Source: Pseudaminobacter salicylatoxidans
GTDB lineage: Bacteria; Pseudomonadota; Alphaproteobacteria; Rhizobiales; Rhizobiaceae
Reading direction: 5' to 3'
DNA length: 64,000 nucleotides
Assembly: GCF_003148475.1 (NCBI RefSeq)
Contig: NZ_QGGG01000014.1
Coordinates: forward strand, 62,001 to 126,000
Position 1 is the stretch's first letter. The number at the start of each line of letters is the position of its first letter. The translations under genes were made by a program, and so were the position numbers. Below the pieces are notes generated by a model. That model did not search any database. It saw only the letters and a program-made list of their open reading frames with translations, and had not been told where the DNA came from. Positions 7,406 through 13,633 of the stretch are shown piece after piece.

Positions 7406-7729
7406 TCAATTGTCCGCCTGGTTACCTCCAATGCGCCGGTTTGCGCTGGCGACTGCGCGGCCCCAGCCGGCTGACGCCGATGGCTTGTCCAGCGGATCCG
7501 GCGTGCCTAGACCGAGGGCGCCTGCGGCCGGATAGGTGCGAGGCGCTAGGGGCGGTTCGGCGTTCGCGGTTGCCGCTGCCACATCGGCTTCGGCAGCGCG
7601 CATGATCGCGACGGCTTGTTCGGGGGCGACGTCAGATTCGTAGCTCAGCGCTGCCGCCAAGCGAGGCAGCCGCCGGGCTGCCTCGGTGCGCATGATCGCG
7701 CCAATTCGCTCTCGTTCATTCGTGCTCAT
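7406..7729 (-). CDS. Small protein resembling the C-terminal tail of phage ClpP-like prohead proteases
   Basis: A 107-residue protein starting at 7729 (GGAG six bases upstream). Residues 4-45 (ERERIGAIMRTEAARRLPRL then LSYESDVAPEQAVAIMRAAE) match the pattern of the short helical tail that follows the catalytic domain in ClpP/S49-type phage prohead proteases, where it reads roughly as ER..I..I....A.GR...A..LA...D...EEA..IL..A. The catalytic domain itself is absent. The rest is a Pro/Ala-rich linker. It may be a remnant, a free-standing scaffold-like peptide, or a small regulator that uses the same fold. The TTG at 7409 overlapping its stop could couple it to the next gene. Confidence 0.5.
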   Translation of the reverse strand: MSTNERERIGAIMRTEAARRLPRLAAALSYESDVAPEQAVAIMRAAEADVAAATANAEPPLAPRTYPAAGALGLGTPDPLDKPSASAGWGRAVASANRRIGGNQADN

Positions 7730-7794
7730 TTTTTGCTCCTGTTCGTTGACTCTCGCAACATTTGAAGGTTTCGGGCCGGTCGCGTATGTTCGCC

Positions 7795-7810
7795 GGGTCA
7801 TGCATGACCC
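7795..7810. promoter_or_regulatory. Perfect 16-bp palindrome
   Basis: GGGTCATGCATGACCC is a perfect palindrome. It lies 66-81 bases upstream of the 107-residue gene start on the minus strand and 17 bases left of a plus-strand terminator. It could be an operator or a protein-binding site of the element. No second copy was noticed in the window. Confidence 0.4.
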
Positions 7811-7826
7811 TCAGGCTTTGTGCCTC

Positions 7827-7862
7827 GCGCCGCCCTCTCGCACAGGGCGGCGCTTCTTTTTT
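7827..7862 (+). terminator. Rho-independent terminator on the plus strand, with no plus-strand gene before it
   Basis: GCGCCGCCCT at 7827-7836 pairs perfectly with AGGGCGGCGC at 7844-7853 and is followed by TTCTTTTTT. The T-tract makes it a terminator for rightward transcripts, yet all neighbouring genes read leftward. It abuts the stop of the DUF6074-like gene. It might end an antisense or small RNA, or protect the operon from antisense transcription. Confidence 0.7.
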
Positions 7863-8170
7863 CACACTGCCCCGCCGCGCTGGCTCCTCGACACCCCTTC
7901 GATAATCTGACGGCACATTTCTGCCTCGACAGCTGACTTAAAGCTCGCCAGTTCTGCCGTGATGAAGACACGATCACGGATGCCGGCGACTATCAGTTCA
8001 CATTCGAGCCGCGTGCACTCCAATCGCCATCGTTTCTGTCTCTTGCCGCCTTCGCGATCGAGAAGAATCCGAGCAACATTGGAGATGAAGCGCCGCCGGC
8101 GTTGCACTGGAAACCACTCGGCTGGCCTTGGAGGCGCTGGAAGAAAAAGATCGAGTTGGTGCACGGTCAC
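7862..8170 (-). CDS. DUF6074-like small protein
   Basis: A 102-residue protein. It begins with a DLFLPAPPRP motif, then a basic helix RRRRFISNVARILLDREGGK, a Trp-Arg stretch, and a final helix with an ACR-like core (FKSAVEAEMCRQI). The order of an acidic/proline start, a RRxxFI helix, and WRLEC resembles the DUF6074 family of small rhizobial phage or island proteins; this is from memory. The start codon overlaps the stop of the upstream 346-residue gene (ATGA), which indicates coupled translation. The function is unknown. Confidence 0.6.
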   Translation of the reverse strand: MTVHQLDLFLPAPPRPAEWFPVQRRRRFISNVARILLDREGGKRQKRWRLECTRLECELIVAGIRDRVFITAELASFKSAVEAEMCRQIIEGVSRSQRGGAV

Positions 8171-9207
8171 GCTTCCTTTTTCTTGCTGTGACCAAGACCG
8201 GCGGCATCTAGCCCGCCGGGCGTCTGAAGGACGTCTCGTTCTGAATGAACACAGTGCACGTTGGTCGATGCCGGAGCCACGCTTGGGGTCGGCGGGCTTA
8301 CGCCGCCTCCCATGCTGGAGGCTAAATCAGCAAAGCTGGGCTCTGTCGAAGGAGCAAAGGCGACGCTTGTCGCAAATTCGTCGCTTCCTATCCTTGGAAC
8401 TATAAGTGGCGACGAAGTTGCGACAACACTTGACGTACAGGCGTGCGACGAAATTGCGACAGGCTCAGCCGAGGGGGAAGTTGAAGCTTGTCGCGCGCGC
8501 CAACGTTCCCATGTCCGACGGCATTTGAACCCAGCTTCCTCCCACTGTTTGGTCTGAGTAATCGAAGCTGATTGCCGTTTCGCGCCTTGTGCAAGCCTCT
8601 TGCGTGCAGCGCGCTCCCGGTCGGCAGCCCGCTTCGCTTCCTTTCTCGCCTTTGCGAACTGCAATGATGTCAGGTCAGCCGGGGACATCGTGATGATGCT
8701 AAGGTGCTGGCGTTCCGTCATCTTCAGGTTGACGAGTTTTCCGGCGGGTTGATCGCGAAGATGCTTTCGACGAGGATGCATCTTCGCCATGAGTTTTTCG
8801 ACCAGATCCTCTCGATCCTCGATCCATGAGGCTACGCGCGCCAACCACTTCAACATGAATGACCGGCGATCGGCCTCATCGTTGAAGTGTGCGTGCGCAA
8901 CATGCGCCATACAGAAGATGTATCCGTTACAGAGGTCATCGGTTTCAGGAATCTCCCCGCCGTAACGGAACTCGATAAGCCGATTGATTTCTGCCATACG
9001 CCTCTCGGCGCGGGCAAATGGGCGCTGGTCCTTACGACCCAGCGTATGACCTAGGCTCAGCCGTTCAAACCTGGTCAGAGAGCCGAAATCTCGATGTTTG
9101 AGATCTTCGCGATACTCCCGCCGTTGCTCCTCAGTCGTGTGGGCCTTAACCATGGCCGCCGTATCCGCTGCCAGTGGTGAGCGATATTGCCTTGCAGGGG
9201 CGCTCAT
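8167..9207 (-). CDS. Basic protein of unknown function, possibly replication-related
   Basis: A 346-residue protein starting at 9207 with GAGGG a few bases upstream. Residues 20-150 are a helical domain with conserved Trp/Phe (SLTRFERLSLGHTLGRKDQR; MLKWLARVASWIEDREDLVE). Residues 190-245 are highly basic (KARKEAKRAADRERAARKRL) and run into a HTH-like segment TQTKQWEEAGFKCRRTWERW. The last 100 residues are Ser/Thr/Pro-rich and look disordered. The combination of a basic region and a W(E)xxGxxRRTWxR turn occurs in rhizobial island proteins near excisionases, and may bind DNA for replication or transfer. Both ends overlap neighbouring genes by four bases. Confidence 0.58.
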   Translation of the reverse strand: MSAPARQYRSPLAADTAAMVKAHTTEEQRREYREDLKHRDFGSLTRFERLSLGHTLGRKDQRPFARAERRMAEINRLIEFRYGGEIPETDDLCNGYIFCMAHVAHAHFNDEADRRSFMLKWLARVASWIEDREDLVEKLMAKMHPRRKHLRDQPAGKLVNLKMTERQHLSIITMSPADLTSLQFAKARKEAKRAADRERAARKRLAQGAKRQSASITQTKQWEEAGFKCRRTWERWRARQASTSPSAEPVAISSHACTSSVVATSSPLIVPRIGSDEFATSVAFAPSTEPSFADLASSMGGGVSPPTPSVAPASTNVHCVHSERDVLQTPGGLDAAGLGHSKKKEA

Positions 9208-9371
9208 CCCGCCCTCGCCAATCGCAGCCCATATTCGCGGGCGACCTCGCATGCTTCCTTGGCGGTGAGGTGAAAGCGGTTCGCGAGATCCGGGACGATC
9301 GCCCGGGCGTGCTGCGCCCGGGGCGTTTCAGCCAGATCGGCCTGACCAGGAGATAGGGGGTCGACGTTCAT
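9204..9371 (-). CDS. 55-residue helical protein, small gene inside the coupled operon
   Basis: This gene of 55 codons plus stop is shorter than usual gene-calling limits. Its ATG (A at 9371) overlaps the stop of the excisionase-like gene, and its TGA (9206-9204) overlaps the ATG of the 346-residue gene. The protein begins MNVDPLSPGQADLAETP and ends with a clear amphipathic helix pair (IVPDLANRFHLTAKEACEVA then REYGLRLARAG). Perfect double overlap and a protein-like composition support a real gene. The two-helix end suggests a small DNA- or protein-binding partner of its neighbours. No family is recognised. Confidence 0.68.
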   Translation of the reverse strand: MNVDPLSPGQADLAETPRAQHARAIVPDLANRFHLTAKEACEVAREYGLRLARAG

Positions 9372-9559
9372 GCTGCGTCGCCCTTCAGAAAAAAGGCGTG
9401 CAGTTCGTCACGGCGAACGACCCATTTCCCTCCGACTTTCTTGGCAGGGATTTCGCCTTTTTCCAGAAGATAGAAGGCGCGCCGACGGTCGCAACCTAGC
9501 TCGTCAGCGATGGCACCAGCCCCCCAAATGAGATTGAATGATTTACTCGTGTTCTCCAT
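9368..9559 (-). CDS. Excisionase-like / AlpA-like helix-turn-helix protein
   Basis: A 63-residue winged-HTH protein of the MerR/excisionase type: a helix WGAGAIADELGCDRRRAFYL, then LLEKGEIPAKKVGGKWVVRR with the characteristic wing, and a final DELHAFF helix. AAAGGGG precedes the ATG at 9559. Such proteins direct excision of integrated elements or act as repressors. It is the first gene of the leftward operon, and its promoter region (9560-9691) is shared with the divergent zinc-finger/integrase unit. This is the usual control point of an integrative element. Confidence 0.78.
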   Translation of the reverse strand: MENTSKSFNLIWGAGAIADELGCDRRRAFYLLEKGEIPAKKVGGKWVVRRDELHAFFLKGDAA

Positions 9560-9576
9560 GGCTCAGCCCCTTTCAC

Positions 9577-9684
9577 CGTTATGAATTTTTCAAAAATAAC
9601 GTAACAAAGCAGATCTGATTGAACCATCCAAAAATCCGTGTTACCCATCCATATAGCGGATTTATCATAAAGTTCGTAACAAGG
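9577..9684. promoter_or_regulatory. Divergent control region between the excisionase-like gene and the integrase unit, with GTAAC repeats
   Basis: The 132-base gap (9560-9691) is AT-rich. CGTAACAAAG at 9600-9609 recurs as CGTAACAAGG at 9675-9684, and inverted GTTAC occurs at 9640-9644. CCATCC occurs at 9626-9631 and 9646-9651. CGTTAT near 9577 and ATAACG near 9601 form an outer inverted pair. The repeats are suited to binding the HTH protein or the integrase. No clear -35/-10 pair was identified with confidence. Confidence 0.4.
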
Positions 9685-9691
9685 TGGCGAT

Positions 9692-10327
9692 GTGATACCT
9701 ATTCGACTAGACTGGCAGCGGCCGCGCGATGGTGTTGAGATAGTTGAGGGGGACAATGCCGGGGAGCCAAAACACCCGGATATCGACTACCGAAAGTTAC
9801 GCGCTCGCTCGGAACGAGTGGATTCTGTGGTTTACAGCATCACCAATCTCGAGAACTCGATGGCGATCCGCTTCCTCAATACCTCAGGAGATGACGACCT
9901 CGTCACGTTTGTCTCCCGTTTCGGTCTGCCTCAGAAGCTACTAACCCCGCACCAACTGTCGGTAGCATCGCTCTATGCTCTGAAGGAGGATTTGGAGGAT
10001 ATTCTGGCTCTGGGCGCGTTCCCCAACTCGATTGAGAAAGCCCAACATGCAAACGGCGTTCTCAAATTCGTATCGCTGGCACCGTCGTTCGAGCACGCGG
10101 GCAGCCAGAGCAAACTTGTCATGCGACCAACGAACCTTGCCGATTTCATGATTATGGAGGCGGTCTTCGCCTATGAAGTCGGTGCAACTCTGGCTCGGTG
10201 TTTCCACTGTTCCAAAGCCTATCTCACTGGCCCGTTGACCGGACGGCGTTCCCATTCCGTCTACTGTTCAGATCGCTGCAGAGTAGCAGCTATGCGTGCC
10301 CGCAATGCCGCAAAGGGAGCCGATTAA
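9692..10327 (+). CDS. Zinc-finger protein coupled to the integrase gene
   Basis: A 211-residue protein read from a GTG at 9692 with AAGGTGG just upstream. The first 160 residues are a mixed alpha/beta domain with no recognised motif. The C-terminus has a four-cysteine finger: Cys170 and Cys173 in CFHC, Cys192 and Cys196 in YCSDRC, followed by a basic helix RVAAMRARN. This resembles the CGNR-type finger that ends many bacterial DNA-binding proteins. Its TAA overlaps the integrase ATG by one base, so both are made from one message. It may be an accessory factor or regulator of integration; that is inference from position. Confidence 0.7.
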   Translation: MIPIRLDWQRPRDGVEIVEGDNAGEPKHPDIDYRKLRARSERVDSVVYSITNLENSMAIRFLNTSGDDDLVTFVSRFGLPQKLLTPHQLSVASLYALKEDLEDILALGAFPNSIEKAQHANGVLKFVSLAPSFEHAGSQSKLVMRPTNLADFMIMEAVFAYEVGATLARCFHCSKAYLTGPLTGRRSHSVYCSDRCRVAAMRARNAAKGAD

Positions 10328-11562
10328 TGTCCATCCGCAAACGCACATGGACAACCGGCAAGGGCGAAGAGAAAACCGCCTGGGTCGTCGACTATGTCGA
10401 CACCAAGAGCAAGCGTCGACTGAAAACCTTCGCGAAGAAGAAGGATGCCGACCAGTTTGCAGCCACAGCCAAAGTTGAGGTACGCGACGGTGTTCACGTC
10501 GCAGATAGCGACAGCGCCACAGTAAAGCAGGCGGGCAACTTCTGGATAGCAAGCGCCGAGGCGGCCAGGCTTGAGCGCACGACCGTCGACAGCTATCGAT
10601 CGCACCTGCATCTTCACATCATCCCTTTCATTGGCGATTTGAAGCTCTCGGCGTTGAACGTGCCGACAGTCCGGTCATTCGAGGACGATTTGCGCGCTGC
10701 TGACCGGTCTCCGGCCATGATCAGGAAAGTGATGGTGAGCTTAGGTTCGCTCCTTGCCGATGCGCAGGAACGCGGGCTGACGGTGCGCAATGTGGTAAGG
10801 GACATCCGCGGCCGACGCAAGGGAGGCGAACGCCGTCAGGAGAGGCGCCACAAGGGGCGGTTGAAGGTCGGGGAGGATATTCCCACCCGCGACGAGATAA
10901 AGGCCATCGTAGGCGCCTCGGAAGGCCGCTGGCGGCCGTTGCTGCTGACGGCCATATTTACCGGGCTGCGGGCCTCAGAGCTTCGCGGATTGCGCTGGAA
11001 AGATGTCGATCTAGACAAGCGCGAAATCCATGTGCGCCAGCGCGCCGATCGCTTCAACACCATCGGCAAGCCCAAGTCGTATTCCGGCGAGCGTGTGGTG
11101 CCGGCACCTCCGCTGGTCATCAATGCGCTGCGCGAATGGAAGCTGATCTGCCCCAAGAAGAAAACCGGCAAGGTGGACGCAGACGAACACGATATCATGG
11201 TGCTCGATCTCGTCTTTCCGAACGGCCTGGGGCACGTCGAGCAATTGAACAACATCGTGCGCCGCGGGCTCCAGCCGACCCAGGTGCGGGCAGGAGTGGC
11301 GGTCGAGGCCGAGGAAGTCGACAACGAGGGAAAGTCGGTCATAGAGCCTAAGTACAAGGGCATGCACGCCCTCAGGCACTTCTATGCCTCCTGGTGCATC
11401 AATCGGCAGCAAGACGGTGGGTTGGGTCTACCCCCCAAGGTGGTCCAAGAGCGCCTGGGACATTCCTCAATCACCATGACGATGGACGTCTATGGACACC
11501 TCTTTCCGCGCGGTGACGACGCCGACGAACTGGCCGCTGCGGAGGCGGCGTTACTTTCTTGA
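10327..11562 (+). CDS. Tyrosine-type site-specific integrase
   Basis: A 411-residue phage-type tyrosine recombinase. Residues 1-60 form the arm-binding domain (MSIRKRTWTTGKGEEKTAWV). Residues about 65-170 form the SAM-like core-binding domain (DSYRSHLHLHIIPFIGDLKL). The catalytic domain shows Arg in FTGLRASELRGLRW, the HxxR box in GMHALRHFY near 11,360-11,385, His in LGHSSITMTMD, and the nucleophile Tyr at codon 11,491 in DVYGHLFP. All catalytic residues appear present, so it should be active. The start at 10327 is set by the overlap with the zinc-finger gene. It lies 49 bases from the tRNA-His 3' fragment, its likely recombination site. Confidence 0.95.
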   Translation: MSIRKRTWTTGKGEEKTAWVVDYVDTKSKRRLKTFAKKKDADQFAATAKVEVRDGVHVADSDSATVKQAGNFWIASAEAARLERTTVDSYRSHLHLHIIPFIGDLKLSALNVPTVRSFEDDLRAADRSPAMIRKVMVSLGSLLADAQERGLTVRNVVRDIRGRRKGGERRQERRHKGRLKVGEDIPTRDEIKAIVGASEGRWRPLLLTAIFTGLRASELRGLRWKDVDLDKREIHVRQRADRFNTIGKPKSYSGERVVPAPPLVINALREWKLICPKKKTGKVDADEHDIMVLDLVFPNGLGHVEQLNNIVRRGLQPTQVRAGVAVEAEEVDNEGKSVIEPKYKGMHALRHFYASWCINRQQDGGLGLPPKVVQERLGHSSITMTMDVYGHLFPRGDDADELAAAEAALLS

Positions 11563-11610
11563 CGCAACATGGATGCGACACGGCTTCCAAAAAAGCAATG
11601 AATTCAATGG

Positions 11611-11666
11611 GTGACTTCGGATTGTGGATCCGGAGGTCGCTGGTTCGATCCCAGCCAACGGTACCA
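11611..11666 (+). other. Attachment site: displaced 3' half of tRNA-His(GTG)
   Basis: The sequence folds as the 3' half of a tRNA. The anticodon stem is TCGGA (11617-11621) with TCCGG (11629-11633). The loop is TTGTGGA with anticodon GTG, followed by a five-base variable region. The T arm is GCTGG/TTCGATC/CCAGC, the acceptor strand is CAACGGT, and then come A73 and CCA (11664-11666). No D arm or 5' acceptor strand lies upstream. It is therefore a fragment displaced by integration at the 3' end of a tRNA gene, not a working tRNA. A73 in tRNA-His is typical of alphaproteobacteria, which lack the usual G-1:C73 pair. Confidence 0.85.
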
Positions 11667-12035
11667 CCTCCTTTCAAAATGAATTCAACACACCGACGCC
11701 TGGCATCCTGCGGTAATTCCGGGGTTATGTCACTGAGGCCAAGTCGATTCTTTTCCTGGGGGTGTTTTGCCCCGATTTCAGGTCGACCAATTGTTGCAGC
11801 CTGATCACGGTCAACTCGCCAGCCGCGCCACCGACAACGGCTTCAAGGTCTATCTGAACGTCAGGTACCGAGGGGAACTGACAGGTGACCCATCGCTCGG
11901 GCGCTGGAACACGCTGATAACAAGGATCGACTACAGGCCCAATTGATACAATCGGGTATAGAAATTTATTGAGCCGGCCAAGCTTCCGCCACTGTCCGAT
12001 GTAGCGATTGGCGCACGCTACAGGAGGAGGCAAAG
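11667..12035. other. Gap beside the att site, possible gene remnant
   Basis: No intact gene is recognised. An open plus-strand frame from 11737 to the TGA at 11944-11946 has a protein-like ending (NGFKVYLNVRYRGELTG, then LGRWNTLITRIDYRPN) but no plausible start near a ribosome site; only a TTG at 11767 is available. It may be the 3' end of a gene cut by an older insertion, or chance. The last 20 bases hold the AGGAGGAGG site of the next gene. Confidence 0.35.
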
Positions 12036-12737
12036 ATGCAGCGCAGCACCGGAGGAAGAATACCTTTGCCCATCAGTTCCATAGTCAAGGCTGCAAGTGT
12101 TTCACAACAGCCATGGCAATGGTTCTTGCTGGTCCTCGCGGCCAATGTCGCGCTCATCGGCTTGGTGGTTTTTCTGGATCGCGTCCTTGGCATCGACAAC
12201 TGGAACCTGGTACGAGACCCGAATGCCATCGCCAACCAGCCAGCCTATTTCGGATTCTATTCGAATCTCGGTGTCCTTTTCTGGATAACAGGCGGATCAA
12301 CTTCCCTTTTTACCGTCCTTTGCCTGCAGCATACCGGAGAGCCGGACCCTCGCATTCGCCCTCTCCTGCTGGGCGGATTGCTTTGCGCAACGGCCGCGCT
12401 GGACGACTTTTTCATGTTTCACGAACACAGCTATCTAATCGGCATTCCGGAGGTCGTCGTGATGGCCGGATATGCGCTGCTGATTGTCGCCTTCGCTGCG
12501 ACGGCGTTTTCCGTCGCGCGCCTCACAAACTGGATCTGCCTTGCCACGTCCCTCGCCTTCCTGGCGCTTTCGACGCTGGTGGATATGGCCGACCTGACAA
12601 TGCCCGGAAGCGTCCTGTTGGAAGAGGCATTCAAGTTCTTCGGAATTACGTTTCTGGCCGTATATCTCGTGAGCATGTCTTTCTCCGCGATCACCGCCGG
12701 CTTCAAAGGCGATCGTCTGGTTCGACCCGGCATATGA
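12036..12737 (+). CDS. Six-helix integral membrane protein, function unknown
   Basis: A 233-residue protein with about six membrane helices, roughly at residues 25-48, 67-90, 105-122, 135-155, 165-182 and 203-222. AGGAGGAGG precedes the ATG. Between helices 3 and 4 is a conserved-looking acidic/histidine motif LDDFFMFHEH, and helix 6 begins with LLEEAFKFFG. Asp/His clusters at a membrane boundary suggest metal binding and recall intramembrane hydrolases of the ceramidase-like (CREST) type, but the match is by eye and weak. It stands alone near the right border of the element. Confidence 0.6.
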   Translation: MQRSTGGRIPLPISSIVKAASVSQQPWQWFLLVLAANVALIGLVVFLDRVLGIDNWNLVRDPNAIANQPAYFGFYSNLGVLFWITGGSTSLFTVLCLQHTGEPDPRIRPLLLGGLLCATAALDDFFMFHEHSYLIGIPEVVVMAGYALLIVAFAATAFSVARLTNWICLATSLAFLALSTLVDMADLTMPGSVLLEEAFKFFGITFLAVYLVSMSFSAITAGFKGDRLVRPGI

Positions 12738-13007
12738 GTCTGCAGGTCTTATACGCGGAGCCCCATCGCCGTCACGGCCCGAACATACTCCTGATTTGAC
12801 TTATCGGACAGCGGCTCGCTTTCAGCTCATCCGCACCTATGTTCCTCGGTTAGGCGCAGATCACCAGTTTAAACTACGAGAGAAATCGCGGTGCAAGTCG
12901 GGCGGCTTTGCCCACGCGCCCGATTTCGCTCACCAAGCTTAGGGGCGTTCCCTCGACACGGCACCGCCGTGGTTGTTCAGCCCATGCCGTCGAGCTATTG
13001 AGTGCCG

Positions 13008-13286
13008 ATGTCACTTTACGTCAAAGCATGGCTCTTCATGGGTTGGACGATCTTGATCCTCGTCACGATGCCGATGTGGGAGCCAATTCTAAAGCATTTG
13101 TTCGGACCGGGCGGAACGCAATTAGGGCTGATAATCTGGGCTGCCCATGGGATAGGAGCCTATTTCCTGTTCGCATGCCCGGAATGTGGCTGCTCCCTCT
13201 TCAAGACCGAGGGATCGTTCTTCAACGCTCGCCACCCCTGGCCCAACAAGAAGTGTTCGCGATGCAGGCGCGATCATTCCGCTTGA
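13008..13286 (+). CDS. Small membrane protein with zinc-ribbon tail
   Basis: A 92-residue protein. Two membrane helices (residues about 5-23 and 38-57) are followed by a cytoplasmic four-cysteine knuckle: CPECGCSLF and, 20-odd residues later, CSRCRRD. This pattern predicts one bound zinc ion. The ATG at 13008 is preferred; GTG at 13002 is an alternative. The ribosome site is weak. No neighbours suggest a function. Confidence 0.5.
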   Translation: MSLYVKAWLFMGWTILILVTMPMWEPILKHLFGPGGTQLGLIIWAAHGIGAYFLFACPECGCSLFKTEGSFFNARHPWPNKKCSRCRRDHSA

Positions 13287-13393
13287 GACCGGGTGTACTC
13301 CTCAAAATCGAAATAGGAGAACGGGGCTCTTCTCCGCGTCACGATCGCCGCCCGCGACACGACGAGCTGCAAAGATTTCCGAAACCGTCGGGA

Positions 13394-13633
13394 TCAAACC
13401 GCCTTATCTATCTCGCCCCGTTTGCTCGTAGCCGCAATCACTCTGCGCATGACAACTTCCAGGTTGCCGATTTCCTCTACAATCTCGGCTTCAGGAATGC
13501 CGGCCTTCTTGGCATCAGCAAAACAGAACTCCGCGAGCAGTTTGGGAGAGATGTCGCCACCTCTCCCATTGTTCGAAGATGAAAAATGCGCATTGAGCCA
13601 AAGGAATACAAATTCAACGCCACGTGTTGTCAT
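13394..13633 (-). CDS. DUF768-like small protein
   Basis: A 79-residue protein that starts MTTRGVEFVFLWLNAHF, followed by ISPKLLAEFCFADAKKAGIP and a Glu-rich helix EAEIVEEIGNLEVVM. The start motif M(S/T)TRGVxFxxxWxxxHL, the central AxxAGIP turn and the following EExxxEVxxxI helix are the pattern of DUF768 proteins, which are abundant and mostly restricted to Mesorhizobium and relatives. The function of the family is unknown. Its presence supports assignment to the Phyllobacteriaceae. Confidence 0.72.
   Translation of the reverse strand: MTTRGVEFVFLWLNAHFSSSNNGRGGDISPKLLAEFCFADAKKAGIPEAEIVEEIGNLEVVMRRVIAATSKRGEIDKAV

Larger units (their letters stand above)
1..11666. mobile_element. Integrated phage-like or satellite element, right part (left end outside window)
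   Basis: The block ends on the right at a displaced tRNA-His 3' half, 49 bases past a tyrosine integrase gene. That is the usual layout of an element inserted into a tRNA gene. Inside are an excisionase-like HTH protein, an XRE repressor-like protein, a tail tape-measure-like protein, and several small proteins of types common in rhizobial prophages. Capsid, portal, terminase, baseplate and lysis genes are absent from the visible part. The left att site, which should carry an intact tRNA-His gene, was not found between 1 and 11,610, so the element probably begins left of the window. It is also possible that the HerA-like gene at the left edge is host DNA and the left end is degraded. The right boundary is well supported; the left is unknown. 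Confidence 0.72.

Noticed and set aside
9204-9371. An apparent frameshift in the C-run near 9356-9360
   Set aside because: Recounting the bases gave five G on the plus strand, which keeps the 55-codon frame intact. No frameshift exists.
11607-11668. A complete tRNA-His gene
   Set aside because: No D arm and no 5' acceptor strand (ACCGTTG) lie upstream within the expected 30 bases, so only the 3' half is present.
12908-13582. A 224-codon plus-strand open frame
   Set aside because: It overlaps the membrane/zinc-ribbon gene in another frame and the DUF768-like gene on the other strand. It has Arg/His-rich composition without motifs.
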